Part shown: piece by piece, positions 38,093 through 50,991 of the stretch | Numbering within the stretch: position 1 is the first letter of the stretch | How the letters are laid out: each line of letters starts with the position of its first letter | NCBI RefSeq assembly: GCF_021018895.1 | Contig: NC_079366.1 | Location: 31,750,771-31,814,770, forward strand | Length of the DNA: 64,000 nucleotides | Direction: 5' to 3' | Origin: Seriola aureovittata | Taxonomy: Eukaryota > Chordata > Actinopteri > Carangiformes > Carangidae | Translations under genes and position numbers: made by a program | Notes under the pieces: generated by a model | What the model saw: the letters and a program-made list of their open reading frames with translations, nothing else | The model's database searches: none | Told to the model about the DNA's origin: nothing

Positions 38093-39760
38093 TCAGTCAG
38101 ACCACTCCTGGTCCTCGGGTTCAGACTCCTCCTCCGATTCGCTGTACTCCACGGCGATGCGCCGCGACAGGATGGTGGCGACATCATTTCCTGTGGGCTC
38201 CCGTTTCTTGGCCTCCTCCTGCTCACGCTGCTCCTGGACCTTCCTCAGCTGGATCCCTGTAGACCAGGACCAGGACCAGAGACCAGAATCTCAACCACAC
38301 ATCAGACCACAGGACACTATCTGACACTGGTTCTGTGAGACCTGATGACCTCACACAGACAGGATGTGATGACCTCACACAGACAAAGCTAACACAGCAC
38401 ATTGCTAACAGCTGACCTCTGCGTATGGCAGCCAGCAGGTCGCTGCGGGCGTCGTTCATCGGCACGTTTGGTCCGCCGGGTGGCTTCCTGCCATCCATTG
38501 TCGGAGGCAACGGGGGAGCGGCAGCAGCCGACGGTGGGGCCTGGCCTCCGGCCCGGGAGGGGGAGGGCACATAGTTAGCTGGGGGAGGTGGGGGAGGGGA
38601 GGGGCTGTAGGGGCGAGAGAGGGCGGAGCCACCTGGAGACACAAAGGAAGTTTAATTAGTTTTTTCATCTGGATCCAAAAAAACAACAACAACTTAACAT
38701 CTGTTACCTTGGTTACCAGGAGCGGGTGCAGGGTGCAGCGGTGTTGCCATGGCAGCAGTGTGGGTGGAGCTGAATCCCATCTGTCCCGCTGATGGCACGA
38801 CAGGGGGGGGCGGGGGAGGGGCTGGGGGGATCTGGTGGTCACTGAGGAGAGAAAGAGGTCAGAGGTCAAACATGCGTCACACTGACATGGTGGAAAACCT
38901 GCCAACATGTGTGTGTGCGTGTGTACTTGGCCTCCTTGGTGGCGTTGGTGCGTGCTGTGTTCTGATTGGCCGAGCCGGTGTGTGGTGGTGGGTGGTGGTG
39001 ATGGTGTGGTTGGTTACGGCCCAGGGAGTGCTGACGGGTGGTCGTTGCGGAAACTGCGGAGGACCCAGGGGCAGGTCGGAGAGCGCGGTCCAACGACTGA
39101 GTCTGACCGGTCCCTGTGGTTGCTGCGGTGACATGATCCTTCCCATCATGCCCCTGGGCATCATGTAGGTGGGGGCTGGTAGGGAAGGAGGGGTCGTCTG
39201 ACATCCCTGACCTGGACGGAGGTGGGTGGAGCTAATTAGACTACAGGCATCATTACTTCTACAGATAACGGAGTTCCACCTCCATCATAAGTGGAGGGAA
39301 ACTACATTTGACTCACATTTGGATGGACCCTGAGAGGAGACTGTTTTCTTTTACACTGACGGGGTGGAACAGGAAGTGGAGGTGTGTATTTACCTGTCAG
39401 GTGACATGGAGCCGTCAGACGTGTGGTAAGGTGACGGTGTCACTCGAGCGTCTGGGCGGAGCTCCTTGTCGTATGCCATCAGGTTCCACTCCTGCCGCCT
39501 GTTACGAGCTTTCCGAACCTTCACAAGAAGAAAAACAACTTGTCAAAATTGCAGAACATTGAACGCAGTGAAGATTTCTAACAAAATAAAAACATCTGAC
39601 CTTCTTCACCTCCCTTCCTGAAGATTCCTCCACATGTTTCTGCTCCTGCACATGAATGAGGGATTCAGTTAGAGACAGAGAGAGAGACAGAGAGACAGAG
39701 AGAGACAGAGAGAGAGACAGAGAGAGAGACAGAGAGAGAGAGAGACAGAGGGAGAGAGAC

Positions 39761-39793
<33 letters not shown>

Positions 39794-40501
39794 CAGAGGG
39801 AGAGAGAGAGAGAGAGAGAGACAGACAGAGAGAGACAGAGAGAGAGAGAGACAGAGAGAGAGACAGAGGGAGAGAGACAGAGAGAGAGACAGAGAGAGAG
39901 AGACAGAGGGAGAGAGACAGAGAGAGAGAGACAGAGAGAGAGACAGAGGGAGAGAGACAGAGAGAGAGACAGAGAGAGAGAGACAGAGGGAGACAGACAG
40001 AGAGAGAGACAGAGAGAGACAGAGAGAGAGACAGAGGGAGAGAGACAGAGAGAGAGAGAGAGAGACAGACAGAGAGAGACAGAGGGAGAGAGACAGAGAG
40101 AGAGACAGAGGGAGAGAGACAGAGAGAGAGAGAGAGAGAGCGAGACAGAGGGAGAGAGACAGAGAGAGAGACAGAGGGAGAGAGACAGAGAGAGAGAGAG
40201 ACAGACAGAGAGCGAGACAGAGAGACAGAGAGAGAGACTGAGACAGAGAGAGAGAGACAGACCTGACAGAGAGAGAGAGACAGACCTGACAGAGAGAGAG
40301 AGACAGACCTGACAGAGAGAGAGACTGAGACAGAGAGAGACAGAGAGAAACAGAGAGACAGACAGACAAAAAGGGAAATGAACCTTGTGTCGTCTCTTCT
40401 CTTTGCGTTTGTTCTCTGTCGCCTGCAGCATCTTCTCCTTCCACAGGTTAAAGAAATACGATGAGTCGGTGTAGAACTTCAGACCGTCCTTCTTATCATC
40501 C

Positions 40502-40593
<92 letters not shown>

Positions 40594-42888
40594 CCTGGTT
40601 AAACCTGAAGATATCAGTCCCTGTTGTTTTTGAATGAGCTAAGCTAACAGTGCTAACAGTGGTTCAGTAGACCACTGGGTGAGATGTAGCAGTGCAGTCC
40701 AGTCTACAGACTCTGGGTGGGGGAGTCCAGTCTGACCTGTAGGGGGTCAGGATGTTGAGGGGTGGGGGTTTGTCGCAGCGTTGGTACATCTCCAGCACCG
40801 GGTTGAGGATGGAGCTCCGGGACACCACCTGCTGGTCCTGGATGGTGCTGCTCCTGAAAGCCTTCCTCATGTTGATGTCCTGCAGAGACACTGCAGCACA
40901 GACACACTGTCACTGCTTCATGACGACAGGTCACATCCAATCACTAATGCTTCATGAACACAAACAACTCAGGTTCTGTTTGGATGTTCACAATCTGTAA
41001 TGGACGAATAGTCCAGACTTCTGACCCCCAGAAAACCTGCAGGACCCGGTCTGGTGCTCCCAGACAAGAACTTGATACCAGTGCCAGATGGCCGACCACT
41101 GCAGGGTCCTACAGGGCACATGACTACAGAGAGTCACAACAGTGATGATGATTGATTTTATGTAACAGAGTGTGAGGGATCTGGTCTGACCTGACCTGTT
41201 TTGGTCTGGTCTGTTGTGGTCTGACCTGGTCTGACCTGTTCTGGTCTGGTTTGGTTTGGTTTGGTCTGTTCTGGTCTGATCTGACATGTTCTGTTCTGGT
41301 CTGTTCTGGTCTGGTTTGGTCTGATCTGATCTGGTCTGGTCTGGTCTGGTCTGACCTGATCTGACATGTTCTGTTCTGGTCTGTTCTGGTCTGGTTTGGT
41401 CTGATCTGATCTGGTCTGGTCTGTTCTGGTCTGTTCTGGTCTGGTTTGGTCTGGTCTGGTCTGGTCTGGTCTGGTCTGTTCTGGTCTGTTCTGTTCTGGT
41501 CTGTTCTGGTCTGTTCTGGTCTGGTTTGGTTTGGTTTGGTCTGGTCTGTTCTGGTCTGTTCTGTTCTGGTCTGTTCTGGTCTGTTCTGGTCTGGTTTGGT
41601 TTGGTTTGGTCTGGTCTGTTCTGGTCTGGTCTGTTCTGGTCTGGTCTGGTCTGGTCTGGTCTGGTCTGGTCTGTTCTGTTCTGGTCTGTTCTGGTCTGTT
41701 CTGGTCTGGTTTGGTTTGGTTTGGTCTGGTCTGATCTGACATGTTCTGTTCTGGTCTGTTCTGGTCTGGTTTGGTCTGATCTGATCTGGTCTGGTCTGGT
41801 CTGGTCTGGTCTGTTCTGGTCTGGTTGGTCTGATCTGATCTGGTCTGGTCTGGTCTGGTCTGGTCTGTTCTGGTCTGGTTTGGTCTGATCTGATCTGATC
41901 TGGTCTGGTCTTGTCTGGTTTGGTTTGGTCTGGTCTGATCTGACATGTTCTGTTCTGGTCTGGTCTGGTCTGGTCTGGTCTGTTCTGGTCTGGTCTGGTC
42001 TGGTCTGGTCTGTTCTGGTCTGGTCTGGTCTGGTCTGGTCTGGTCTGTTCTGGTCTGGTCTGGTCTGATCTGGTCTGGTCTGGTCTGGTCTGGTCTGGTC
42101 TGGTCTGGTCTGGTTTGGTCTGTTCTGGTCTGGTCTGGTCTGGTCTGACCCGTTTTGGTCTGGTCTGGTCTGGTCTGGTCTGGTCTGGTCTGGTCTGGTC
42201 TGGTCTGGTTTGGTCTGATCTGATCTGGTCTGGTCTGGTCTGGTCTGGTCTGGTCTGGTCTGGTCTGACCCGTTTTGGTCTGGTCTGGTCTGGTCTGGTT
42301 TGGTCTGATCTGGTCTGGTCTGGTCTGGTCTGGTCTGGTCTGGTCTGTTCTGGTCTGGTCTGGTCTGGTCTGACCCGTTTTGGTCTGGTCTGGTCTGTTC
42401 TGGTCTGGTCTGGTCTGGTCTGACCCGTTTTGGTCTGGTCTGGTCTGGTCTGGTCCGGTCCGGTCTGGTTTGGTCTGATCTGACCTGGTCTGGTCTGGTC
42501 TGGTTCCTGGACCCACCCTCCTCCACGGTGGAGTCCAGCTGTGTGACCTTCACTGCCAGTAGGTCGACTCTCTCCTGCAGGCTGTTCATCCTCAGGTAGA
42601 AACTGTTTGCCTCCGTGAACAGCTCGCCAAAGATGTCCTCCGCATGACGACCTGCGGACCGTCAACCACAACAACAGCGTTGTGTTAGCAACAGTGACAC
42701 AGCGGATTGGTGAGGTCATAGAACCAGGGTCACACTGATAACCACCAGTACTCACTGAGTCCTCCCAGCTGTTTGATGACAGCAGCCAGGGTGCTGTTGG
42801 TGACACACTCCAGCTCACTGGCGACCCCATCAGGCAGAGTGCCACGACACAGATACCTAGGTTCAATGATCCGCTTCACCAACGGCAT
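38093..42888 (-). CDS. wasf3: WAVE-family actin nucleation promoter, WASF3-like
   Basis: Subunit of the WAVE regulatory complex; it links Rac to Arp2/3 and drives lamellipodial actin assembly. Exons in order: 42756-42888, 42517-42651, 40737-40890, 40384-40501, 39601-39645, 39394-39518, 38927-39211, 38708-38841, 38417-38632, 38093-38256. They total 502 codons, the length of human WASF3. The WAVE homology domain is clear ([102 protein letters not shown]). A basic stretch follows ([17 protein letters not shown]), then a Pro/His-rich linker. The WH2 motif is [20 protein letters not shown], and the acidic tail ends EDQEWSD with the Arp2/3-contacting Trp. WASF3 is favoured over WASF1/2 by STVEEVSLQDIN and QDQQVVS. 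Introns hold GA, CA and pentamer arrays. Confidence 0.95.
39661..40370. repeat. (GAGAGACA)-type low-complexity array in a wasf3 intron
   Basis: About 700 bases of gagagacagagagagagaca with gggag variants fill the intron between wasf3 exons 40384-40501 and 39601-39645. On the wasf3 strand this is a long CT tract leading to the acceptor. Arg/Glu- and Leu/Ser-rich ORFs here are artefacts. Confidence 0.95.
40504..40590. repeat. (CA)n microsatellite at a wasf3 acceptor
   Basis: About 43 CA units (GT on the wasf3 strand) end directly at the TAG acceptor of exon 40384-40501. Confidence 0.96.
41190..42510. repeat. 1.3-kb pentamer array (TCTGG)n in a wasf3 intron
   Basis: Five-base units tctgg/tctgt/tctga/tttgg fill most of the intron between wasf3 exons 42517-42651 and 40737-40890. 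Higher-order blocks repeat, for example tgacccgttttggtctgg at about 42147, 42267, 42371 and 42421. A 5-base period rotates through all three frames and has no stop in the GACCA direction, so all minus frames stay open (Asp-Gln-Thr-Arg-Pro repeats up to 580 codons). None is a real gene. Confidence 0.95.
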
Positions 42889-45800
42889 GGCTCACCTGGC
42901 GACACCTGGAGAGAGACACACTTTGTCTGTGTAACATCTCAGGTGTGCTCACTTAAGTTTGACCTCCACGTGAATTAGTTCAGATCATCTGAATGAACTC
43001 TGTAATTAGAAATTCTGAAAAGGGTAAATATTGTACATGTCGGTCCTGTAATGCTGCAGTTGCTCTCTCATCCACCAGGTGCTGCTAAGATCACGACAAC
43101 TAGAAACTTCTGCATTTTCTGATTGTGTGTGATTGGTTCAATCTGCTGCTTTTGAGTGATGCAGAATAAGGGATGTTATCTCCGTCAAAACAAGGGACTT
43201 GAACATGTAAGAGAAAATAATATAGGTATAAAAGTATTAGTATTAGTCACAGTAAACATTGATTTCTCGCCACATGGTGGCGCCATCAGACCAAATTGTG
43301 ACTATGTGAAGCATTGCATCATGGGCCACCTATCTGTTAAATTTCATGTCTATAGCCTGAACAGTTTTTGAGATATTAAGGATTTTATGTACTCCTTAAA
43401 GAGGAATCTGAACAGGATTTGAACACGTGCTTCATTCATTCCTATGGGAAAGAATTGCATATAAAATTCATATAAAATGAATTGTACATAGTCGCCATAA
43501 GAAAAATACAAGCAGCAAAATACAGTCCTGAAGAAGCTGAACAATTTGCTAGTTTCATTCATTCAATCACACTAAAATAGCAGAGTAGCACCGAAAAACG
43601 TGCAGAAGAAAAACAATAATAAGAATAAAGACTTGGAGCAATCACACTAATGAGAAAAAAATCTCTGCAAGTTCAGCTCTCAACACATTCACTGAGATTC
43701 TTCTTCTGCTGCTGCTGCTGGACTCAAGACTGTTCATCAGAGGTCATGTGACTGTTACAGAGGATGTGATTGGAGGACTTGATTGTCCACTGAAGTATAG
43801 AATCATGTGTAAGTACACGTGTGTGTGTGTGTGTGTGCGTGCGCGCGCGCGCGCACTGGAGTCTCAGAGGGAATTGCCATGGCAACACAGTCAGCCTTTT
43901 ACATCACGCTCTGCTGCCCACAGAACAGACCACGGTTACTGTTGCTAGGAGGCGGAGTGGGAGGGCCTACATCACATTATGTAATGTTACTACAGACAGG
44001 AAGTGAGTGACAGTGTAATCTGATTACCAATTCAGTCACTGGTCAGACTGGTCACTGGTCAGACTGGTGATATGTGGTAAATTAACTGTATTATGAAGAT
44101 TAATAGGATTATAAACGATATGAGAACATTGTGGAACACTGATCTAATGAGCAACAACATCAAACTCTCTTTCCTTCTGAGAGATGGAGGGAAAGTTCCT
44201 CACCTGACCAGCAGGTGGTATTTACTGAAAAAATCTGATCTGATCCTGGTCCAGCATTAATTAGCTAAAATTCAGCTGCTTCTCTTAGTGGAGCGCAAAA
44301 CGGTTAGAATCCGCAAATTGCCGTTTGCGGCTATAATTGATTATTGATTATTGGCTGGTAGAGGTGACAGCTGCTGCTCTCTAGAGGATGAACCTTCACA
44401 TGTTCATTAGTGCCACGGGTGCTCAGCTCCGAGGCATCTTTAATATTCTCTTTCGGGTTTATTATTCTTCCGCCAAATTTTGGCGTCCCGCAGCTTTGAG
44501 AAAACCCCATTAATATATACATCAAAACGTGCGTCTTGATCCCGAAAGGGGTGCTATGACTTTTGGTGTTAAAATTCCAATTTTTCCCAAAGTTATTCAC
44601 AAAAAACTGGGAATAAATAATGCATTAGAAATGCATTGGAATTTTCTTTAGAAACCCACAAAATTTCACCTTTTTTCTGAGTCACCCAGCTCTCTCATAC
44701 CTGCACATAGAAATGTGATTCAAACTATAAAACGGAGGAAAACTTCTGCTCTCTCAAAAACACAAAAACTGTTTTTACATAACATGTAAACTTTTCACAC
44801 TGTGAGCACTCAAAGGAGGAGTGCAAATCACTTTTTCTTCAAAGTTAGAGTGAAAGCGTCAGTTGGCTAGAGTGCGTGAAGCAGTAAAAAATAACCTTTA
44901 TTTTTATTTTTAACTCGAGCTCGCGGCCAAACCGTAAAAAGGAGACAAATAATTCTTTCTGAAAATGTAGACATAGTTGTTGGGATTCATAAAATGTAAC
45001 TTTGACAGGCAGGGTCTGCACAAAATTTAAACGGGGGTGCCGAGTCCGGCAGCAATACCTGTCTCACTCTCATTGACACCTAATGTAATCGTCTTTTTCT
45101 TTCAAAAGAATCTCTCTCTGTCTTCGCACTGAGCTTACGCACTCATTTTAAGGAATATCTGAATAAAATAGAGACTGTAGAAACTTCTGGCTTCAGTGTC
45201 TGGCACGGTCTTTTCGGTTTATGAAAAGAAGTAACGGTTTTCTCATAATTTGCAGTTGTTTTGAAGCCATGTAGAAGCCAAATTCTGGGCAGATTTTCAC
45301 ATTGCCATGGCAACAGCAGCTCCTGACCTGTGTGCGTGCGTGCGCCTAGCAACCAGATAACCAACTCTCCAAGCTCTGCTAGCTTTACATTAGCCGCATG
45401 TTAGGTCTTAAATGACATTTAGTTAGGTCTTAAATATGTAAGTCCATTTCCTGCTTCCTTCGTTGCTTTTTGTTTTGTTTTGTTAAAAGAGTGAATGAAG
45501 TTGTGACGGTCTCCGCTGAGACAGAGGAGAGGAGAAGCTACTAGCCCTCTCTCGCTGTCACTTCTAGTCGTGTTGCTCTCCTCCCCAGTAATGTTAAATT
45601 TAGCACAGAAAAAAACATAATAGTGGTAATTTAAATAGCGGTTCATGGGATTTATTAACCCTCAGGGGTCCCTCTGTCCTTTTTTGGACATTTTCTTCAC
45701 TTTTCTTTTTTGATTTGCTGATCATTTTGGCTGTGTTACAGCTGAAGGTATGGATTTCTGCAAGAAAGTGTCTTTTTTGACATATTTTTAAAATCTAATG

Positions 45801-47131
45801 TCAGTTACTGTTACAGGTCTATTATACACTGGTAACACATTTTGTTCCCTCTGGGGTTCCTCGCGTCCAAAAAAGGACACACAAAGAAAATGCTATAAAA
45901 TCATCATATATCAATATTTTTTTCTGCTTTTTTTGCATAAATCTCTTAAACCACTTCAGTTCTGCTCAAACCTACCAAATGATTATTAGTTTTCAGGATT
46001 TTAACCCTTTAAATGCCAGTTTGAAGACATGTTGCCTCTTGTTTTATTAAAAAAAACAAGACAGAATATGAGATATTTCCCACATAATACATGATGGAGA
46101 GACATTTCTCAAAACCAGAATATGATCAGGGTGACTTTTGAACACTGGAAATAAATCATGTACTCATTCCGGCAGTAGCCCCCGTGGCACTCAAAATTTC
46201 CCTGGAATTTTCTTGTTCTCCATGTTATTCCTTGATCAGCTGACTGATCAGCTGACTGTTCACAGTGAAACATTCACACTCCTCTGATCTTCCTCCCTCA
46301 CCTCAGTTTATAAGCTGCCTAACGAATGGTAACCATGGAAACCAGTCCTCCTACATGCTGTGTGCATGTTGAGACACTCACACAGAAACACACTGATCCT
46401 GTTGTCCTTGTGGGGACTCGACACTTACAACCTTGGGCTCCGGGGCCCTCGAGAGGACTGTAATCCACACACCAACAGGACTGGAGCTCCTGATACACTA
46501 GCTGTAGCTACTCAGCTGTGTTCTCTATCAAACCACTGCTGTTACCATGGGAACCACAGGCCCTAAAGCAACCAGGGGTGAAATCCATTTCTGTGTCCAG
46601 ACATCAGATACACAGAGCGACCGAGTCCATGACTGAGAACTGGATCAGTCTGGATCAGGGTCTGACCACGGTCACCAGATGCTTTTCAGACACATGACGT
46701 CATATGACACAGGTGACATGAGGTCACTGGTGTAAGCTCCGCCCTCACACAGGTAATCTGATGATATTGCCCCCCCCCCACACACACACACACATTCACT
46801 TACACACGCTGCTCCATCGTACTGTGCAGAAATGACCGCATCACATAATGCGGCCAGACTGCTTCATATATGGGGGGGGGGGGGGGGGGGCTGCACACCT
46901 GTAACTCGATCGATCTTTCGATCAGCTGATCAGTTTATCTGTCTCCATCAGGGTCTGACCGCTGATGATGTCATCACCGGGACCGGATGACTGACAGGTC
47001 GCTGATCAGTTTCTGTTTGAGTGAAGCGGGAGAGAGACCGTCACGGCCCACCGATCGATCACAGCGCTAATTTGTCAGTAACACGCCAGCTAGATATCAA
47101 TAAGAGCCAATAACCGATCGACGAGACTCAC
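42889..47131. other. Probable first intron of wasf3, repeat-derived
   Basis: No exon was found between the wasf3 ATG exon and the putative non-coding exon at 47132. 43140-43620 and 44330-44700 resemble degraded dispersed repeats. 43820-43856 is a (GT)n(GC)n tract, 46768-46796 a C-then-CA tract and 46871-46890 a G run. Short ORFs here have no recognisable domains. Confidence 0.5.
45657..45890. other. Paired palindromic motifs of unknown nature
   Basis: Two related stretches about 190 bases apart read ccctcaggggtccctctgtc followed by cttttttggac, and ccctctggggttcctcgcgt followed by ccaaaaaaggac. Both contain tcc-T6/A6-gga palindromes. TTAACCCT precedes the first and recurs after the pair (ttaaccctttaaatgcc). 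This may be a remnant of a TTAA-targeting element; no matching inverted end was seen. Confidence 0.3.
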
Positions 47132-47330
47132 CGCGGGCTGAGGAGATTCCGGTCCGGTGAACGGTTCGTTCTGCTGAGGCTCCTCCGTCACAGAGCGGCG
47201 GGCAGCGGACTCATCCTCCGACCCTCTGACCGGGAATGGATGCGGAGAGAGAGACGGAGGAGGAGGGAGCCAGGCTCACTCTCCCCCCGTCGGCTCATCG
47301 GAGCACCTCGGCTTCTGTCGGGAAACTTCG
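47132..47330 (-). other. Putative non-coding first exon and CpG-rich promoter of wasf3
   Basis: On the minus strand CTCAGCCCGCG|GTGAGTC is a strong donor at 47132. The adjoining 200 bases are GC- and CpG-rich, unlike their surroundings. WASF genes commonly have non-coding 5' exons well upstream of the ATG exon. The exon start is not resolved. Confidence 0.45.
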
Positions 47331-47749
47331 GCTGCTCAGTGTTTGTGAGTTCATGCTGCTGTCATGTGAACGACCCAGAATAAACTGAATGTTTGTTTTC
47401 TACGGAAGAGGGTTAGGGCCACGTGATTTTTTTTTTGACTCCCGCTCTGATATATTTTATACAAACTTCAACGAACAGTCCGTGTCACATTTAGACGACA
47501 CACAACACTGATGTCCCGTGTCATCGCCCTGTGATTGGCTGACAAGAGACTGCGCCACTCCATACAAACAGCTTGAACTCGGATCCTGCAGGAAACATGG
47601 CGCCGCTTTGTAAACAGCTTGTTGATTTAAACAAGGAGCTTAAAATCACTTATATCTGAAAACTGTAAAGGCTACAGAAATGATGAAACTCTTCACAGGG
47701 TCAACAATCAGCGCCACCGTGTGGCCAGTTGTTTTTCTCCAATACTTTT

Positions 47750-48040
47750 ACACCTAACCCTGTCCATCTGTCTCATTCTCATGGACACCATATCTCTGTA
47801 AGGCCTTGAAGCAACTTCTTCAAATTTGCCACAAATGTTCATTTGAACTCAAGGATAAACTGATGAGATTTTAGTGGCTAAAGGACAAAGGTCAAAGGTC
47901 AAGGTCAGGTGACCTCACAAAACACTTTTTAGCCATTACTCAAGACTTCAAACAACATTTATGACAAACTTTAACACCAGTGGTTAATATTTTATATGTT
48001 TGTGGATAAACAGGATTGACCTGAAACTCGTCTGAGTGGA
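47750..48040 (+). repeat. Dispersed repeat, copy 2 of 3
   Basis: It shares tgtctcattctcatggacac, gaactcaaggataaactgat, tagccattactcaagacttc and gttaatattttatatg with 26430-26690 and 58190-58395. This copy is the longest, with an extra ggacaaaggtcaaaggtcaa segment. Confidence 0.75.
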
Positions 48041-49530
48041 GGAGGGATACGACCACGAGGAGGTGATTCTACTTTCATAAATGTTCATGTCACTTGCTTT
48101 GACCATGATAACGCATCAGTCACCAGCAGCGACACAACGTGTGTAATCAGTCCACACATACCTCCACCCTGACACATGAAGCCGAGGGGAGTTTAATTAG
48201 AGTTGGTAAAGTTAAAGTAACAGGATGTGGGAACTTGACTGGTCTCCATAGCAGCAGTGGTTATGACCACACACTGGTTTACTTTCAACCAGCCATCTTC
48301 TCCTTCTGTATGAGGAAATGTGACATTGTGGGTCCTGTCTCTTAAAGTGTAGACGTGTTCATCATCATCATCAGCATCACTCTTCAGCTCCTCGTCCTGC
48401 TTGTCGGATAATTAAGACTCCAGAGGTTCAACCATCACCAAGAGGTCAGCTCCTGTTTTTGTGAGTGTTCAACACTTTTCTACCTCTGCTCCACAGCTGA
48501 CTGTGTCAGGGAGGGGTCGACCTCAACGTTGTTAACCTTCAGTCTGATGAGATCAGGTCACACTGTCAGAGAATCTGTCTTGACTTCATGTAGATCACTA
48601 ATATAATGTCACACTTCATTAGAAAACATCAGTCTACAGCCAGCAGCTCTGACAGGCTGTACTTGAGCTAAATGCTAAAATGTTAGCATGCTGTGTACAC
48701 TGTGTACTGACTGGCGTAGTGTGTGTTGTCTCAAATCAAACACAGCTGTTGTGCACTTACCAGAAATTATGATCACAACATGTGACCACAATCATCTCTC
48801 ACCAAACCTCTTCTTTGTGCACAAGTTAAAAATGAGTGTTTTACTGTCCCATGTGTCTGTTACATCCAACATGGAGACATTGGGCACTACACTCTGCACA
48901 GATGTCTCCACCTTCCTCTGCCGCCATTTTCACAAGTTTGAAAATACGTTAGTGGGAGCTCACATTCCACTTCTGAACTATCTGTCTTAGTTCAGTGTGT
49001 TAGCATGCTAACATTAGCTAACTAGCAGTAAACACAGTGTCCCGCTGAGGCTGATTGGTTCTGCAGGTGTTTTGTCATGAACCAGTTCTAATGTTGACCT
49101 GATGGTGGCGCTGCAGGAAAAGTCAGTTTGATTCATCGTCTGGGAACATGAATGTTTGTATTAATTCACATCATTTTAAATCATCTTCTCAGATTTTGAA
49201 TCGATTCACAAATGATTGTTGTGATAATAATCATAATAATAATGATAATAATTTAAACTAACTGAACAACACAGTCCACACTCTACAGTAAAACCTAAAT
49301 ACTATTCGGATTTAATATTTTAATAATAGCTTTTACCAGATGAAGTGTTCAGTGATACTTGGTGCTCATCACCAGAGACAAGACCAGACAACCAGCACAC
49401 ACCTGTTCCCCACCCACCACCACCATAACAGAAGGCTATAAAATGTATTCTGGGTAAATATTAGACTTTAATGTTCAGTCTGATGTCAAACCAACAACTG
49501 ATCATCAGTTAATACACAACCACAAGAGGA
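48041..49530. other. Intergenic, nothing recognised
   Basis: This is ordinary non-coding sequence between the wasf3 5' region and the CA-rich array. The longest ORF, about 100 codons at 48688-48990 (+), has no recognised domain or codon pattern. Confidence 0.5.
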
Positions 49531-49539
49531 CGGCCCACT

Positions 49540-49585
49540 AACACACACACACACACACACACACACTCTCTCACACACACACACT

Positions 49586-49619
<34 letters not shown>

Positions 49620-49633
49620 CACACACACACACT

Positions 49634-49669
<36 letters not shown>

Positions 49670-49699
49670 CACACACACACACTCTCACACACACACACT

Positions 49700-49745
<46 letters not shown>

Positions 49746-49759
49746 CACACACACACACT

Positions 49760-49839
<80 letters not shown>

Positions 49840-49855
49840 CACACACACACACACT

Positions 49856-49897
<42 letters not shown>

Positions 49898-49984
49898 CAC
49901 ACACACACACACTCTCACACACACACCACACACACACACACACTCTCACACACACACACACACACACTCTCACACACACACACT

Positions 49985-50020
<36 letters not shown>
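49540..50020. repeat. 480-bp (CA)n array with regular CTCT interruptions
   Basis: CA tracts of variable length are separated by actctcac modules at roughly 16-50 base intervals, about 16 times. Confidence 0.96.
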
Positions 50021-50077
50021 ACAAACTGATGAAACATAAAACTGGAATGTGTGAACATACAAACAAAAAGCAGCTCA

Positions 50078-50458
50078 TTATTGACACTTCACCATTAGAG
50101 ACAGGAGCTCCAGATCCTGGTCTAGAGAAGAATCTGTGACACTGGCCCGGATCTGGCCCAGATCTGGCCTGTTGGTTGGGACCACTTTGTTAATGAACAT
50201 CATCTGCACAGCAGTAATGAGATAAACATGTAAAATCATGTACCATGGAAACAAGACAGGACCCAGAGCAGAACCCTGTGGTACACCACACAGCTGAGGT
50301 GCAGATGAGGAGACATGGTTACCAATGGCAACCAGTGGCCACTGAAACAGCCCAATAACAGAAGTGGGAGGAGCTGACCCAGAGAGGACGCTGTAGCCGT
50401 GGTGAGAAACACGTTTAAGGTCCAAAAATGTTATGCTAGTAATAGTTAGCAGAGACAT
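50078..50458 (-). pseudogene. Non-LTR retrotransposon reverse transcriptase fragment
   Basis: The minus-strand frame contains SSSAPQLCGVPQGSALGPVL, the conserved reverse-transcriptase motif GVPQGSxLGPxLF of L2/Rex-type LINEs, followed by a YM...H stretch typical of the same domain. The YADD catalytic motif is not in frame here. It is a short, decayed fragment. Confidence 0.75.
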
Positions 50459-50559
50459 GCTCTGTCAGTAGACCAGGAGTCATGTGACACTTTAGTCTTC
50501 AGACCTGAGCAGAAGCACTGAGGCTGGATCTACTGCAGCCGGGAACACATCCTGTTTGT

Positions 50560-50805
50560 TCACACAGTCATGTGTTCTGTAGACTGTAAATAAAGATGGA
50601 CGTTACCTCTGTGACATCACCCACAGGTTTCTGAAGCTCAGAGTGAGCTGCTCCATTGTCGTCATCTTGGCAGTGTCTGAGAAGCTACAGACCAAAACAG
50701 TTTTTGTACCAGGCTGTAAACATTTTAACATGGGAGTCTATGGGGACTGACTTACTGTTGGAGCCAGACTCTAGTGGTCGTTAGAGGAACTGCAGCTTCT
50801 GGTTC
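50560..50805 (-). repeat. Dispersed repeat, left arm of an inverted pair around the NLR gene
   Basis: It contains taaataaagatggacgttac, ggtttctgaagctcagagtg, accaggctgtaaacatttta and gagccagactctagtggtcg. The reverse complement of the same units occurs after the NLR stop codon at 59089-59220 and 59830-60050. Confidence 0.85.
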
Positions 50806-50991
50806 TTCAGTGTTGATGCTTCATGTTTCAGCCCTGGTTCTGTATGAAGACTCTCCTGAAGTTAAACAGGTCTTTATGAATGAACATGTCTGATGTCTGT
50901 TGGGCTTTATTGTGACTCAGTGTCAGCTGATGTCAGGTGCATCACTCTCTTCAGGTTGACTGTTTTTCCTGATTTTAACAGGGGGGGCGTG

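Noticed and set aside
38825..38841. A stop codon suspected at the start of wasf3 exon 38708-38841
   Set aside because: The preceding exon ends in phase 2 (AA at 38927), so the junction reads AAT GAC CAC CAG and the frame is intact.
39502..40587. A 361-codon Leu/Ser ORF and Arg/Glu ORFs
   Set aside because: Products of the GAGAGACA and CA arrays in a wasf3 intron.
40988..42866. Overlapping minus-strand ORFs of 450-580 codons made of Asp-Gln-Thr-Arg-Pro repeats
   Set aside because: They translate the (GACCA)n pentamer array in a wasf3 intron. A 5-base period with no stop keeps all three frames open. Only the ends overlap real wasf3 exons.
44331..44600. 89-codon minus-strand ORF
   Set aside because: No domain, no splice context and in a repeat-like region, so it is most likely chance.
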